From Patiriisocius sp047730165 (GTDB lineage: Bacteria > Bacteroidota > Bacteroidia > Flavobacteriales > Flavobacteriaceae): 64,000 nt of DNA. The translations under genes and the position numbers were made by a program. Each line of letters starts with the position of its first letter. The stretch's first letter is position 1. This document shows, in pieces, positions 36,813 through 45,991 of the stretch. The notes under the pieces are model-generated. The model had not been told where the DNA came from and made no database searches. It saw only the letters and a program-made list of their open reading frames with translations. The stretch spans positions 1,054,001 through 1,118,000 of the forward strand of contig NZ_CP159834.1 in NCBI RefSeq assembly GCF_047730165.1, read 5' to 3'.

Positions 36813-39044
36813 ATGAGTAATAACGGAGAAGTGCGGGACATCAATGGAGATACTAGTAAGTGTCCTTTTTTTAATGGTGTACAAAGTCATGCAGCTGGTG
36901 GTGGAACTACAAACCGTAAATGGTGGCCTAATAAATTGAATTTAAATATCCTCCGTCAACATGATCGTAAATCCAACCCAATGGGGGAAGATTTTAACTA
37001 TGCTGAAGCTTTTAAAGATTTAGATTATAAGGCCTTAAAGCAAGACCTTGTTGATTTAATGACAGACTCACAAGAATGGTGGCCAGCAGATTACGGTAAC
37101 TACGGTGGATTCTTTATCCGTATGGCTTGGCACAGTGCAGGAACCTATAGAGTTACAGATGGACGTGGTGGAGGAAATACAGGAAACCAACGCTTCGCTC
37201 CTTTAAATAGCTGGCCAGATAACGGAAACCTCGATAAGGCGCGTTTACTATTATGGCCTATTAAACAAAAATACGGAAAGAGCATTTCTTGGGGTGACTT
37301 ATTTGCACTTGCGGGAAATAGCGCCTTAGAATCTATGGGCTTTAAGCCATTTGGTTTTGCGGCAGGTAGAGAAGATATCTGGGAGCCAGAACAAGATATA
37401 TATTGGGGTTCAGAAACAGAATGGATGGGCAATGCAGCGCGTTACGAAAAAGATGGCGAACTCGAAAAGCCACTAGCAGCAGCACACATGGGACTTATTT
37501 ATGTAAACCCAGAAGGCCCTAACGGCGTACCAGATGTGCTAGGTTCAGGTCACGATATTAGAGAAACTTTTGGTCGTATGGCCATGAATGATTACGAGAC
37601 TGTTGCGCTAGTAGCTGGTGGTCACACATTTGGTAAAGCTCACGGAGCAGGTGATGACGATGCGCATGTAGGTGTAGAGCCAGAAGGGGGAAAAATAGAA
37701 GCGCAAGGACAAGGGTGGTTAAGTACTTTTGGTACTGGTAATGGCGATGACACCATTACGAGTGGTATTGAAGGCGCATGGACACCGAACCCTATACAAT
37801 GGGATCACGATTACTTTAAAGTGTTGTTAGAAAATGAATGGGAATTGACAAAAAGCCCAGCTGGAGCCCATCAATGGAGACCTACAGACGCATCAAATGC
37901 GCCTAAGGCGCCTATGGCTCATAACGCGTCAAAGTCGCAAGATTTAATGATGACTACCGCAGATATGGCTTTAAAAATGGATCCAGCTTATGCAAAGATT
38001 TCTAAGCATTTTATGGAAAATCCTAGCGAATTTGAAGATGCCTTTGCACGTGCTTGGTACAAGTTAACGCACCGTGATATGGGACCTATTTCTAGATATT
38101 TAGGACCAGATGTGCCACAAGAAGAGTTATTATGGCAAGATCCAATTCCTGCAATAAACCACACCTTAATTAATGCCATTGATGTAGAAGATCTTAAAGG
38201 TAAAATTGCGGATACAGGACTTTCAGTATCTCAATTAGTAAGCACGGCTTGGGCGTCTGCATCTACTTACAGAGGATCTGATATGAGAGGTGGAGCGAAC
38301 GGAGCAAGAATTAGATTAGAACCGCAAAGAAGCTGGGAAGTAAATAATCCAGAAGAACTTGCTAAGGTTTTAGAAGTCTTCGGAAATGTTCAAAAAGATT
38401 TTAATGATGCACAAAGTGGAGACAAGCAAGTATCTATGGCAGACATCATTGTGCTGGCCGGAAACGTAGGAGTCGAAATGGCAGCTATGGACGCTGGTCA
38501 CGATATTGATATGCCTTTTAGCGCAGGACGTGGAGATGCAACACAAGCACAAACAGATGTGGATTCTTTCGCATTCTTGGAGCCCGTTGCCGACGGATTT
38601 AGAAATTATTTTAAATCCAACCAAATCGCTACGGCAGAAGAGTTGTTAGTAGACAAAGCACAATTGCTAACTCTTACTATTCCAGAAATGACGGTATTAG
38701 TAGGAGGTATGCGAGCGATGGCAGCTAATTATGATGGATCAACTCACGGGGTGTTTACAGAAAATGAAGGTGCTCTTAGTAACGATTTCTTCGTAAACCT
38801 ATTAGACATTAATACCACCTGGAAATCTACATCAGATGATGATCGCACCTTTGCAGGTCGAGATCGTAAAACGGGTGAAGTTAAATTAACAGGAACAAGA
38901 GCAGATCTTATTTTTGGTTCAAACTCAGAACTTAGAGCAACGGCAGAAGTATATGCAACGGCAGATGCGAAAGATAAGTTTGTAAAAGATTTTACCGCAG
39001 CCTGGACTAAAGTGATGAACTTAGACCGTTTTGATTTGAAGTAA
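36813..39044 (+). CDS. katG: Catalase-peroxidase KatG
   Basis: A 743-residue bifunctional heme catalase-peroxidase with the usual duplicated two-domain structure. The distal site RMAWHSAGTYR (about residues 97-107) carries the Arg, Trp and His. The Tyr of the Met-Tyr-Trp adduct is in MGLIYVNPEGPNG (about 230) and the Met in RMAMNDYETV. The proximal heme His is in VAGGHTFGKAHG (about 270). It destroys hydrogen peroxide in the cytoplasm. The upstream 160 bases must hold its promoter, but I cannot recognise an OxyR or PerR site. A terminator-like hairpin separates it from the ankyrin gene. Confidence 0.97.
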   Translation: MSNNGEVRDINGDTSKCPFFNGVQSHAAGGGTTNRKWWPNKLNLNILRQHDRKSNPMGEDFNYAEAFKDLDYKALKQDLVDLMTDSQEWWPADYGNYGGFFIRMAWHSAGTYRVTDGRGGGNTGNQRFAPLNSWPDNGNLDKARLLLWPIKQKYGKSISWGDLFALAGNSALESMGFKPFGFAAGREDIWEPEQDIYWGSETEWMGNAARYEKDGELEKPLAAAHMGLIYVNPEGPNGVPDVLGSGHDIRETFGRMAMNDYETVALVAGGHTFGKAHGAGDDDAHVGVEPEGGKIEAQGQGWLSTFGTGNGDDTITSGIEGAWTPNPIQWDHDYFKVLLENEWELTKSPAGAHQWRPTDASNAPKAPMAHNASKSQDLMMTTADMALKMDPAYAKISKHFMENPSEFEDAFARAWYKLTHRDMGPISRYLGPDVPQEELLWQDPIPAINHTLINAIDVEDLKGKIADTGLSVSQLVSTAWASASTYRGSDMRGGANGARIRLEPQRSWEVNNPEELAKVLEVFGNVQKDFNDAQSGDKQVSMADIIVLAGNVGVEMAAMDAGHDIDMPFSAGRGDATQAQTDVDSFAFLEPVADGFRNYFKSNQIATAEELLVDKAQLLTLTIPEMTVLVGGMRAMAANYDGSTHGVFTENEGALSNDFFVNLLDINTTWKSTSDDDRTFAGRDRKTGEVKLTGTRADLIFGSNSELRATAEVYATADAKDKFVKDFTAAWTKVMNLDRFDLK

Positions 39045-39068
39045 TTTGTAGCAGTTAATAATAATTAG

Positions 39069-39101
39069 AACAGCGTTACAATTATGTGGCGCTGTTTTTT
39101 T
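39069..39101 (+). terminator. Weak terminator between katG and the ankyrin gene
   Basis: AACAGCG (39069-39075) pairs with CGCTGTT (39090-39096), with a 14-base loop, followed by a T-tract to 39101. It is 25 bases after katG and 13 bases before the ankyrin gene, so it may allow partial read-through. Confidence 0.6.
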
Positions 39102-39114
39102 ACTTTTATAACCC

Positions 39115-39579
39115 ATGAAGAATGAACTATTTAACGCCATTCGGGAGCAAAACCTCTCTATGGTTTCTGAAATATTAAAGGAAGAACCATCGCTCGCCCA
39201 AGAAAAAGACGAAAGAGGTTCTACACCTTTATTGTTAGCTACCTATTATGGGTATCACGAGATATCTGTTGGAATATTAAAATTTCCGCAGGACATTGAT
39301 ATGCAAGATGGGTCAGGAAATACAGCGCTGATGGGGGTTTGCTTTAAAGGTTTTACTGCCCTGGCGGGCGAACTCATAAAAGCGAAAGCAGATGTAAACA
39401 AAAAGAATTTTAACGGTGCAACGGCTCTTATTTTTGCTGCTACTTTTGCAAAAATAGACATCGTAAAAATGCTCTTAGAAAACGGTGCAGACGTCACTAT
39501 TAAGGATGACCGTGGCAATACGGCTAAAGATCACGCAGTGATGCAAGGTGTTAAGTCTATGATAGCATTACTGTCTTAA
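39115..39579 (+). CDS. Ankyrin-repeat protein next to catalase
   Basis: A 154-residue soluble protein made of four to five ankyrin repeats (KDERGSTPLLLATYYGYHEI; QDGSGNTALMGVCFKGFTAL; KNFNGATALIFAATFAKIDI; KDDRGNTAKDHAVMQGVKS). No signal peptide. Ankyrin genes beside catalase genes occur in several bacteria (AnkB with KatB in Pseudomonas is the known case, where it is needed for full catalase activity). The position here, 70 bases after katG in the same direction, suggests the same help. Three bases separate it from the amidase gene. Confidence 0.88.
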   Translation: MKNELFNAIREQNLSMVSEILKEEPSLAQEKDERGSTPLLLATYYGYHEISVGILKFPQDIDMQDGSGNTALMGVCFKGFTALAGELIKAKADVNKKNFNGATALIFAATFAKIDIVKMLLENGADVTIKDDRGNTAKDHAVMQGVKSMIALLS

Positions 39580-39582
39580 GAT

Positions 39583-40359
39583 ATGGAAGAACTAAAAGTT
39601 ACGCTCATACAATCACACCTCCATTGGGAAAACCCGGTAGCAAACCACACACACTTTTCTGCTGTTTTTGATACTATAAAAGAAGCAACAGATCTTATAG
39701 TGCTTCCAGAAATGTTTACCACTGGCTTTACAATGAATGCTGAATTGTTAGCTGAAAAATCCGACGGTACAACCGTTTTATGGATGCAGTCTGAAGCTAA
39801 TAAACACAACGCCGCAATAACGGGAAGTCTAATTATTGAAGATCAAGGATTGTATTACAACAGACTTTTTTTTGTACATCCAGACGGAACGATTGACACC
39901 TATAATAAGAAACATACGTTTACACTCGCAGGAGAACACAAAATATTTACCGCAGGAAAAAACCTCCAGCAAATAAAATATAAAGGTTGGAAAATAAGAC
40001 CGCTAGTTTGTTATGACCTACGATTTCCGGTATGGGCAAGAAATACAGATGCCTATGATGTGTTGCTATATGTAGCCAACTGGCCAGACAGGCGTGTCGC
40101 AGCTTGGGATGCTTTATTAAAAGCACGTGCGATAGAGAATTTGTCTTATTGTATAGGCGTAAACAGAACGGGCCTTGATGGTAATGGACATCCATACACA
40201 GGTCATTCTGCTGCCTACGACGTATTAGGAGAACAGATCTCAACACCATTATTTGAGAAAGAATTTGTGGAAACAATTACACTCAAAAAAGAGCATATTG
40301 AAAAAAACAGAAAACAGCTACAGTTTCTAAATGATGCAGATCACTTTACTCTAGAATAA
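39583..40359 (+). CDS. Nitrilase-superfamily amidase, omega-amidase (YafV)-like
   Basis: A 258-residue carbon-nitrogen hydrolase. The catalytic triad is visible: Glu in VLPEMFTTGFTM (about residue 42), Lys in YNKKHTFTLAGE (about 108) and Cys in PLVCYDLRFPVW (about 142). This pattern is the YafV/omega-amidase group, which hydrolyses alpha-ketoglutaramate to 2-oxoglutarate and ammonia. This fits a partnership with the YbdL-like aminotransferase. The last 14 bases overlap, tail to tail, with the Ig-like lipoprotein gene. Confidence 0.88.
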   Translation: MEELKVTLIQSHLHWENPVANHTHFSAVFDTIKEATDLIVLPEMFTTGFTMNAELLAEKSDGTTVLWMQSEANKHNAAITGSLIIEDQGLYYNRLFFVHPDGTIDTYNKKHTFTLAGEHKIFTAGKNLQQIKYKGWKIRPLVCYDLRFPVWARNTDAYDVLLYVANWPDRRVAAWDALLKARAIENLSYCIGVNRTGLDGNGHPYTGHSAAYDVLGEQISTPLFEKEFVETITLKKEHIEKNRKQLQFLNDADHFTLE

Positions 40360-41986
40360 AAGTCTCTTCTAAACTCCAGTTAGATTTGAGTTCGATCTGG
40401 ACAGGATAATAAATTACTTTTTCTGGATCGGTTCTGTTTAAAAAATCACCGGTATCCCAAATGCCATTAGTGTTTGTATCTATAATAATCCTAATGTAAT
40501 AATTGGCTGGGTTTAGAGATTCAAAATACGCTTTTGGCGCTGCTTCTTTAGACAGTCTTACTTCTTGAACCACTTCATAGGTGTCGCTTACGATTTGTAC
40601 AATAGCATCCTGATCATTTAGATTTTGAAGCGTTACGTTGATTGTTCCATAGTCAGAAAGTAGCTTTGTTCTGTAGTTGAATCTTAGGGAGTCATTCGTA
40701 TTTCCGAAGAAATCTGTAAAGGCTTTAGGGAGGATGTTAAGTGTATAAGTCTGTTCTTCTTTTTTGTCAAAATAAAGTACCGCTGTGTTCTCTCTTTTAT
40801 GAAGTCTTGCCTCAAATGCAATCGCAAGTGTGTCTTTATCTGTTACCATCATTTTCTCTTTATCGAGGCTCATGAGTGGTGTAGAAATTTCAAGAACAAC
40901 AGAGTCTTTAAGTCTTAGTACTGTTGTGTTGCGTTGCGAGATACGTAGAGAGTCTTTGTAAAGCTCTTTGATGCGCACGGTTACAGTGTCTGTCACTGAG
41001 TTTTTTTGAACGCGAAAGACTAAGGAGTCTTGCTCAAAAGAGGGCGCATACCAATATTGAAGACTGTCTTTTTTATATTCTTTTATGATTCTGTTTTTAT
41101 AATCTCTAGGTGCACTTGTAAGAAGCTGTATGTCTAAACTATCTATGGCACCTTCATAGCCAAATGTAATTCTATTTTGGGATTCTTGCTTGGGTCTTGC
41201 AAGCGAATAGATAGGAATTTCTTTGAACACAGCGATATCATAAGTCTTATCTGTAGGCAAGGTCACATCACTTTCTATAAAACCTATTTTATCTGTTTTT
41301 GGCTGATAAGTATAGTTTCTGTTTTCTTCTTGTAAAGCGATAAGGAGGTAGTTCCCTTCTTTAATATTGGTGAGCTCAAACGTGTTTGTGCTATCTTGAA
41401 CCATAGTTACATAACTAGGCTTTTGAGTAAAAATAAGGGAGTCTGTATACGCGACATTTTTTTCATAAAGCATTATAGATACAGGCTTTTTAACTTCACC
41501 ACTAAGTGCGTCTGTGATGCGCCCGGTGACTTTTAGACTGTCAATAAAAGAGCCTGTAGAGAACACATACTTATAGTTAGTTAACGTATTATTCTCGTTA
41601 TTGTCTTCTATACTATTTCCGAAGTTAATAGAGTAGGTTGTGTTTGCCCGAAGGGTATCGTTGAATTTAACTTTCAGCATTTTTGAGCTACTCAAAGGAG
41701 TAATCAAAGGAGCAACCTCCAAGGGTGGAGAGATTAATAAGTTTTTTGATAGGTCCTTGAGTTTAATGTATTCATCAAAGTAGATCCTTATTTCATCGCC
41801 TGTAAAATTTGTGGTAAAATTTTCTGGTACACTTCGCACAATGATAGGAGGGATGCTATCCTTGGGGCCTCCTGTGGGTCTTCCTCTTTTTGCACAATCG
41901 ACAAAAGAGAGCATAAATAATACCGCGATTGGGATATAGAGCAATCGATGTTTATGTGCCGATAAAATGGTTGTGTTCTTGTTCAA
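40346..41986 (-). CDS. Bacteroidota Ig-like (SbsA-type) lipoprotein, 546 aa
   Basis: A 546-residue protein conserved in Flavobacteriia. An N-terminal hydrophobic stretch ends at FVDCAKRGRPTGGPKDSIPP; the Cys near residue 32 could be a lipoprotein site, although the preceding residues are not an ideal lipobox. The family hallmark GGPKD follows. A Big_5/SbsA-type Ig-like domain spans about residues 45-150 (FDEYIKLKDLSKNLLISPP; FSTGSFIDSLKVTGRI), followed by more beta-sandwich domains; the end resembles a carboxypeptidase-regulatory fold (YIRIIIDTNTNGIWDTGDFL). Likely attached to the outer membrane; function unknown. It is 48 bases from comF in the same direction. Confidence 0.8.
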   Translation of the reverse strand: MNKNTTILSAHKHRLLYIPIAVLFMLSFVDCAKRGRPTGGPKDSIPPIIVRSVPENFTTNFTGDEIRIYFDEYIKLKDLSKNLLISPPLEVAPLITPLSSSKMLKVKFNDTLRANTTYSINFGNSIEDNNENNTLTNYKYVFSTGSFIDSLKVTGRITDALSGEVKKPVSIMLYEKNVAYTDSLIFTQKPSYVTMVQDSTNTFELTNIKEGNYLLIALQEENRNYTYQPKTDKIGFIESDVTLPTDKTYDIAVFKEIPIYSLARPKQESQNRITFGYEGAIDSLDIQLLTSAPRDYKNRIIKEYKKDSLQYWYAPSFEQDSLVFRVQKNSVTDTVTVRIKELYKDSLRISQRNTTVLRLKDSVVLEISTPLMSLDKEKMMVTDKDTLAIAFEARLHKRENTAVLYFDKKEEQTYTLNILPKAFTDFFGNTNDSLRFNYRTKLLSDYGTINVTLQNLNDQDAIVQIVSDTYEVVQEVRLSKEAAPKAYFESLNPANYYIRIIIDTNTNGIWDTGDFLNRTDPEKVIYYPVQIELKSNWSLEETFILE

Positions 41987-42034
41987 GGATACAAAAATAA
42001 CGAAAGTTTGACGTAAATAGTCTATTCTGTTAGA

Positions 42035-42709
42035 CTAAGCAATTGCGATTGTGGCAAGACTTACTTTTACAGAAGATGCTCCTTTTAATATAGAAGCACA
42101 ATTTTCTAGTGTCGCACCTGTCGTAATAATATCATCCACTAGAAGTATATGTTTATTATTAATCACAGAAGGGTCTGTTAAGCGATATGCGTCTGTTGCT
42201 CCGTTTCCACTAGAAAATCTATTGAGGCGTTTTTTAAATACTTGTGAGCGTGTTTTGGTAATTTTAGTTAAGCCATCTTCAAAATAGGGAACTTGCAGTA
42301 CAGCAGCAATTTCTTGACCAAATTTTGTCACTTGATTATAGCCTCTTTTTCTTTTTCGGTGTGGATGTAATGGAACTGGGATCACCATATCAATATTCTT
42401 AAAAGAGGCTGATTCTAATAATTCTAGGCCCAACCAAGCACCAAAAATAGTGCCTATTTCTTGCTGTCCTCGGTACTTTAAATTGTGCATTAGCTCTTGT
42501 GTCAGTCCTCTTTTCTGAAATTTTAACAAAGCCGTAGCGTCTTCTACCTTAACTTTTCCGAAGAAGATTTTACGCATTGTGTCACCATCATTCCTATGAA
42601 AACAAGCTAAAGGCAGGTGGTGGCGGCAGTCTGCGCACAGCACTTGTTCATTTGTATGAAGGACATCTGAGCAGCCAGAGCAAACTTTTGGGAATAATAG
42701 GTTTAACAT
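42035..42709 (-). CDS. comF: ComF-family phosphoribosyltransferase-like protein
   Basis: A 224-residue ComF/GntX-type protein. The N-terminal zinc finger has two Cys pairs (CSGC near residue 11 and CADC near 26). The PRPP-binding loop is HILLVDDIITTGATLENC (about 190-207). The segment VIPVPLHPHRKRKRGYNQ is the strong family mark. ComF helps in uptake of transforming DNA in competent bacteria, probably on the cytoplasmic side with the ComEC-type channel. No other competence gene is visible here. The gene is transcribed away from the coiled-coil gene at 42786. Confidence 0.93.
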   Translation of the reverse strand: MLNLLFPKVCSGCSDVLHTNEQVLCADCRHHLPLACFHRNDGDTMRKIFFGKVKVEDATALLKFQKRGLTQELMHNLKYRGQQEIGTIFGAWLGLELLESASFKNIDMVIPVPLHPHRKRKRGYNQVTKFGQEIAAVLQVPYFEDGLTKITKTRSQVFKKRLNRFSSGNGATDAYRLTDPSVINNKHILLVDDIITTGATLENCASILKGASSVKVSLATIAIA

Positions 42710-42785
42710 TTTAATTCTAATTTTAGGATTTTTTAAAGATTTAACGCCCTACTTTTGCTTCCTAACACCTTAACACACTAACGAT

Positions 42786-43676
42786 ATGACTACAGATAGT
42801 AACCCCACAAAATTTAAAGTCTTTATAGGCTTGCTTATCGTGCTTTTATTTGCACTTGGAGCCTACACGTACCACTTATTCTCTGAAAACCAAGATAGTA
42901 AAAATTCTATTACTACTCTGGAGACAGAAAAAAAGGATATGGAGGCAGAGCTTGAAGAGCTAATTGCCAATTACGATGTAGTGATTGAAAGCAATGAGTT
43001 TAAAGATAAAGAATTAGTCGCTGCAAAAGAGCGCATCGAGGTTCTTCTTGCAGATGTAAAAAACGCAAAATTGAACGAAGGTCTTTTAAAAAGATACCGC
43101 GCAGAGATTCAAATATTAAAGCAAGAAAGAGTTGTATTGTTTAAAAGAGCAGACAGCCTAGCGCGTGAAAACATAACGTTACAGGTGCAAATAGATAGTA
43201 CAAATGTTAGGCTTACAGACACTTATAAAGTAGTAGACTCTATGAGTACAAGGAACTCTATGCTTTCTGAAACAGTAAAAATGGGAGCCTTGGTGAAAGC
43301 CACGAATCTAAAGAGCGAAGGTGTAATTGTAAGAAGCAGTGGTAAGATTGTTGAAACACAGCGTGCAAGTAGAGCAGATAAGATACGAGCTTGTTTTACA
43401 CTTGCTCCAAATGATATTGCAGAAGCTGGAGATAAAGTATTGTACGTTCAAGTAATCAATCCTGAAAATAACATACTTGGCCATAAAGCAAATATCACGA
43501 ATGGAGATGGGCTATTAACGTATAGTTCTACTGTTAAGGTGTTTTATGAAAAAGGCGCATTAGATGTATGTTCTCTTATAGACGCTAGCGAAGATGATCT
43601 TGTAAAAGGAAGATACGTAATCAATGTATTTGAAGGCACAAGATTGTTATTGACCAATACTTTAGAATTAAAATAA
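42786..43676 (+). CDS. Coiled-coil inner-membrane protein, conserved in Flavobacteriia
   Basis: A 296-residue protein. A short cytoplasmic end (1-10) is followed by a membrane helix (VFIGLLIVLLFALGAYTYHL, about 11-30) and a long coiled coil (about 37-155, with heptads of Glu, Lys and Leu). The C-terminal part (about 175-296) is a globular, beta-rich domain (EAGDKVLYVQVINPENNILG; DVCSLIDASEDDLVKGRYVI). Homologues are sometimes labelled as chromosome-partitioning proteins, without good basis. It resembles envelope proteins that work near the divisome or gliding machinery, but this is a guess. TACTTTTG at 42750-42757 is a possible -7 box. Confidence 0.7.
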   Translation: MTTDSNPTKFKVFIGLLIVLLFALGAYTYHLFSENQDSKNSITTLETEKKDMEAELEELIANYDVVIESNEFKDKELVAAKERIEVLLADVKNAKLNEGLLKRYRAEIQILKQERVVLFKRADSLARENITLQVQIDSTNVRLTDTYKVVDSMSTRNSMLSETVKMGALVKATNLKSEGVIVRSSGKIVETQRASRADKIRACFTLAPNDIAEAGDKVLYVQVINPENNILGHKANITNGDGLLTYSSTVKVFYEKGALDVCSLIDASEDDLVKGRYVINVFEGTRLLLTNTLELK

Positions 43677-43699
43677 CAAACAACTTAAAATATCTTGAA

Positions 43700-43735
43700 C
43701 CGCTGCGAACTTATCGTAGCGGTTTTTTTATTTTT
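43700..43735 (+). terminator. Terminator with embedded -7 box before glyS
   Basis: A 9-pair stem (43700-43708 with 43714-43722, one G-T pair) and a 5-base loop is followed by TTTTTTTATTTTT. The T-tract itself contains TATTTTTG at 43729-43736, matching TAnnTTTG. Transcription from it would start near the glyS ATG at 43742. Confidence 0.75.
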
Positions 43736-43741
43736 GTGCTT

Positions 43742-45283
43742 ATGGCAAACAACGACGATCAATTTAAAAAAGTAATCTCCCATGCGAAAGAGTATGGCTA
43801 CATATTTGGTTCAAGCGAAATCTACGACGGTCTCAGTGCCGTATATGATTATGCGCAAAATGGGGTAGAATTAAAGAAAAACATACGCGACTACTGGTGG
43901 CAATCTATGGTGTATATGCACCAGAATATTGTAGGGCTGGATGCAGCTATCTTGATGCACCCTAAGACATGGAAAGCTTCTGGACACGTTGACGCTTTTA
44001 GTGACCCTTTAATTGATAATAAAGATTCTAATAAAAGATATCGCGCAGATACGCTGGTAGAGGATTATGCTGAGAAGCTAGAGCAGAAGGCACAAAAAGA
44101 AATAAAGAAAGCGGCAAAGCGATTTGGTGAGTCATTTAATGAAGAAGAGTTTATTACTACAAACCCTCGTGTTGTAGGTTATCTAAACAAGAAATCTGAA
44201 ATATTAAATAGACTAGCGCGCTCATTAGAAAGTGAAGATTTAGCTGACGTGAAGTTACTCATTGAAGAGCTAGAGATTGCCTGTCCACTAAGTGGGAGTA
44301 GAAACTGGACAGATGTAAAGCAGTTTAACTTGATGTTTGGCACAAAATTAGGTGCTAGTGCAGAAACGGCTACAGATTTATACTTAAGACCAGAAACGGC
44401 GCAAGGGATTTTTGTAAACTTTTTAAATGTACAGAAAACGGGGAGGATGAAGATTCCTTTTGGGATTGCACAAACCGGGAAGGCTTTTAGAAATGAGATT
44501 GTCGCTCGACAGTTTATTTTTAGAATGCGCGAGTTTGAACAAATGGAAATGCAATTTTTTGTACGGCCAGGTGAAGAAATGAAATGGTATAGCTATTGGA
44601 AAGAATATAGATTGAACTGGCATTTATCGCTAGGGATGGGCAAAGAGAACTACCGTTTTCACGATCATGAGAAGTTAGCTCATTATGCAAATGCTGCCTC
44701 AGATATTGAGTTTAATTTCCCTTTTGGTTTTAAAGAACTAGAAGGAATTCACTCAAGAACTGACTTCGATTTAAAAGCTCACGAAGCGCATAGTGGTAAA
44801 AAATTAAAATTCTACGATCCAGAGTTAGGGGAGAATTATACGCCTTATGTAGTTGAAACTTCTATTGGGTTAGATAGAATGTTCTTGGCTGTTTTTAGTA
44901 ATTCGTTAATGGAGGAGCAACTGGAAGATGGCTCTTCTAGAACGGTATTAAAATTACCTTCGGTATTAGCACCAGTAAAGGCTGCCGTTTTCCCATTAGT
45001 TAAGAAGGATGGATTGCCAGACTTGGCAAGAGAAATCATTGAAGAGCTGCAATGGGATCATAATGTGTTTTATGATGAGAAAGATGCTGTGGGTAAAAGG
45101 TACCGTCGTCAGGATGCTGCGGGGACTCCTTTTTGCATCACGGTAGATCACCAGTCATTAGAAGATAAAACGGTAACAATTCGAGATAGAGACACGATGG
45201 AACAAGAGCGTGTGGCAATAGCAGATTTAAATGCTGTAATTACCGCGGCTGTTTCTATGAAGACCTGGTTGAACAAGGGCTAA
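43742..45283 (+). CDS. glyS: Glycine-tRNA ligase
   Basis: A 513-residue class II aminoacyl-tRNA synthetase of the alpha2 (eukaryote-like) type. The ATG at 43742 (MANNDDQFKKV) is more likely than the GTG six bases before. Motifs: KEYGYIFGSSEIYDGLSAVYDYAQNG (start of the catalytic core, here abbreviated), motif 2 with FRNEIVARQFIFRMREFEQME (about residues 248-268; Arg and Glu pairs), motif 3 in TSIGLDRMFLAVFSN, and the anticodon-binding domain (about 400-513). It charges tRNA-Gly in translation. It may have a near-leaderless mRNA. Confidence 0.96.
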   Translation: MANNDDQFKKVISHAKEYGYIFGSSEIYDGLSAVYDYAQNGVELKKNIRDYWWQSMVYMHQNIVGLDAAILMHPKTWKASGHVDAFSDPLIDNKDSNKRYRADTLVEDYAEKLEQKAQKEIKKAAKRFGESFNEEEFITTNPRVVGYLNKKSEILNRLARSLESEDLADVKLLIEELEIACPLSGSRNWTDVKQFNLMFGTKLGASAETATDLYLRPETAQGIFVNFLNVQKTGRMKIPFGIAQTGKAFRNEIVARQFIFRMREFEQMEMQFFVRPGEEMKWYSYWKEYRLNWHLSLGMGKENYRFHDHEKLAHYANAASDIEFNFPFGFKELEGIHSRTDFDLKAHEAHSGKKLKFYDPELGENYTPYVVETSIGLDRMFLAVFSNSLMEEQLEDGSSRTVLKLPSVLAPVKAAVFPLVKKDGLPDLAREIIEELQWDHNVFYDEKDAVGKRYRRQDAAGTPFCITVDHQSLEDKTVTIRDRDTMEQERVAIADLNAVITAAVSMKTWLNKG

Positions 45284-45326
45284 AGGGAGCCAAGATCACC
45301 GGTTAGAAAGAACTGCACGAACCACG

Positions 45327-45376
45327 AATGAATAATGCCTAAAATTTTCTAATGAAAATTTTAGGCATTATTCATT
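45327..45376. terminator. Perfect 23-bp hairpin, probable two-way terminator
   Basis: Arms at 45327-45349 and 45354-45376 are perfectly complementary, with a TAAT loop. The stem has the core TGCCTAAAATTTTC. It lies in the 127 bases between the convergent glyS and the small lipoprotein gene, so it can stop transcription in both directions. Stems this long and perfect are unusual for a simple terminator. Confidence 0.8.
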
Positions 45377-45410
45377 TTGATATTTAAACTTCCTAAATCC
45401 TGAGTGCGTA

Positions 45411-45743
45411 TTAGCCCTTTAGCATTTCTTTAATCCCTACGGGATTTGCCTTCGTGCATTTGTTCATTCTTCTTAGAGGCCCGTAAGTAAACCATACGAT
45501 CATGCCGTCTTTCATAAAGTCTTCTTTTAAATCTAAGGATTCAAAAAAGCGACCATCTTCTAGTTTAATAGTGTACTCACAATCTCCTTCAATATCAGAA
45601 TAGACGATCGTACCTTTCGTGAAACCTTTTGCTATCATTTCATTTTGTTGGGACATGTCTTCTACCACTTGAGCTGTTGTTTCTTTAGCTCCATTACAAG
45701 CCATCATTAAAATGAGGCTGCTAATAAGTGTCAATTTTATCAT
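45411..45743 (-). CDS. Small lipoprotein, conserved hypothetical (110 aa)
   Basis: A 110-residue protein with a lipoprotein signal (MIKLTLISSLILMMACNGAK; lipobox LMMAC, Cys at residue 16). The mature part reads GFTKGTIVYSDIEGDCEYTI, KLEDGRFFESLDLKEDF and WFTYGPLRRMNKC. It looks like a small beta domain, conserved among flavobacteria and attached to a membrane. A disulfide between the two Cys of the mature domain is possible. Function unknown. Confidence 0.8.
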   Translation of the reverse strand: MIKLTLISSLILMMACNGAKETTAQVVEDMSQQNEMIAKGFTKGTIVYSDIEGDCEYTIKLEDGRFFESLDLKEDFMKDGMIVWFTYGPLRRMNKCTKANPVGIKEMLKG

Positions 45744-45991
45744 AACGATTGTTTTATTGTAAAGTTACAAATAATATGCCATCCTATTAAAATTAGTTGT
45801 TCGCAGCTATTTAGCTGAATATAGATAAGAGTGTAATCACAATCAGATCTCATTTTCTCACAAAAATATCATATTCACTTAGCTAAGAGTCCATTTAAAA
45901 GGTGTTTCCAACGAATTTCTTAAAAAGGTTTGTATTTTTATACACTCTAAAGATTTTAAAACACAAAACCCAATATTTAAAACGATTTACT

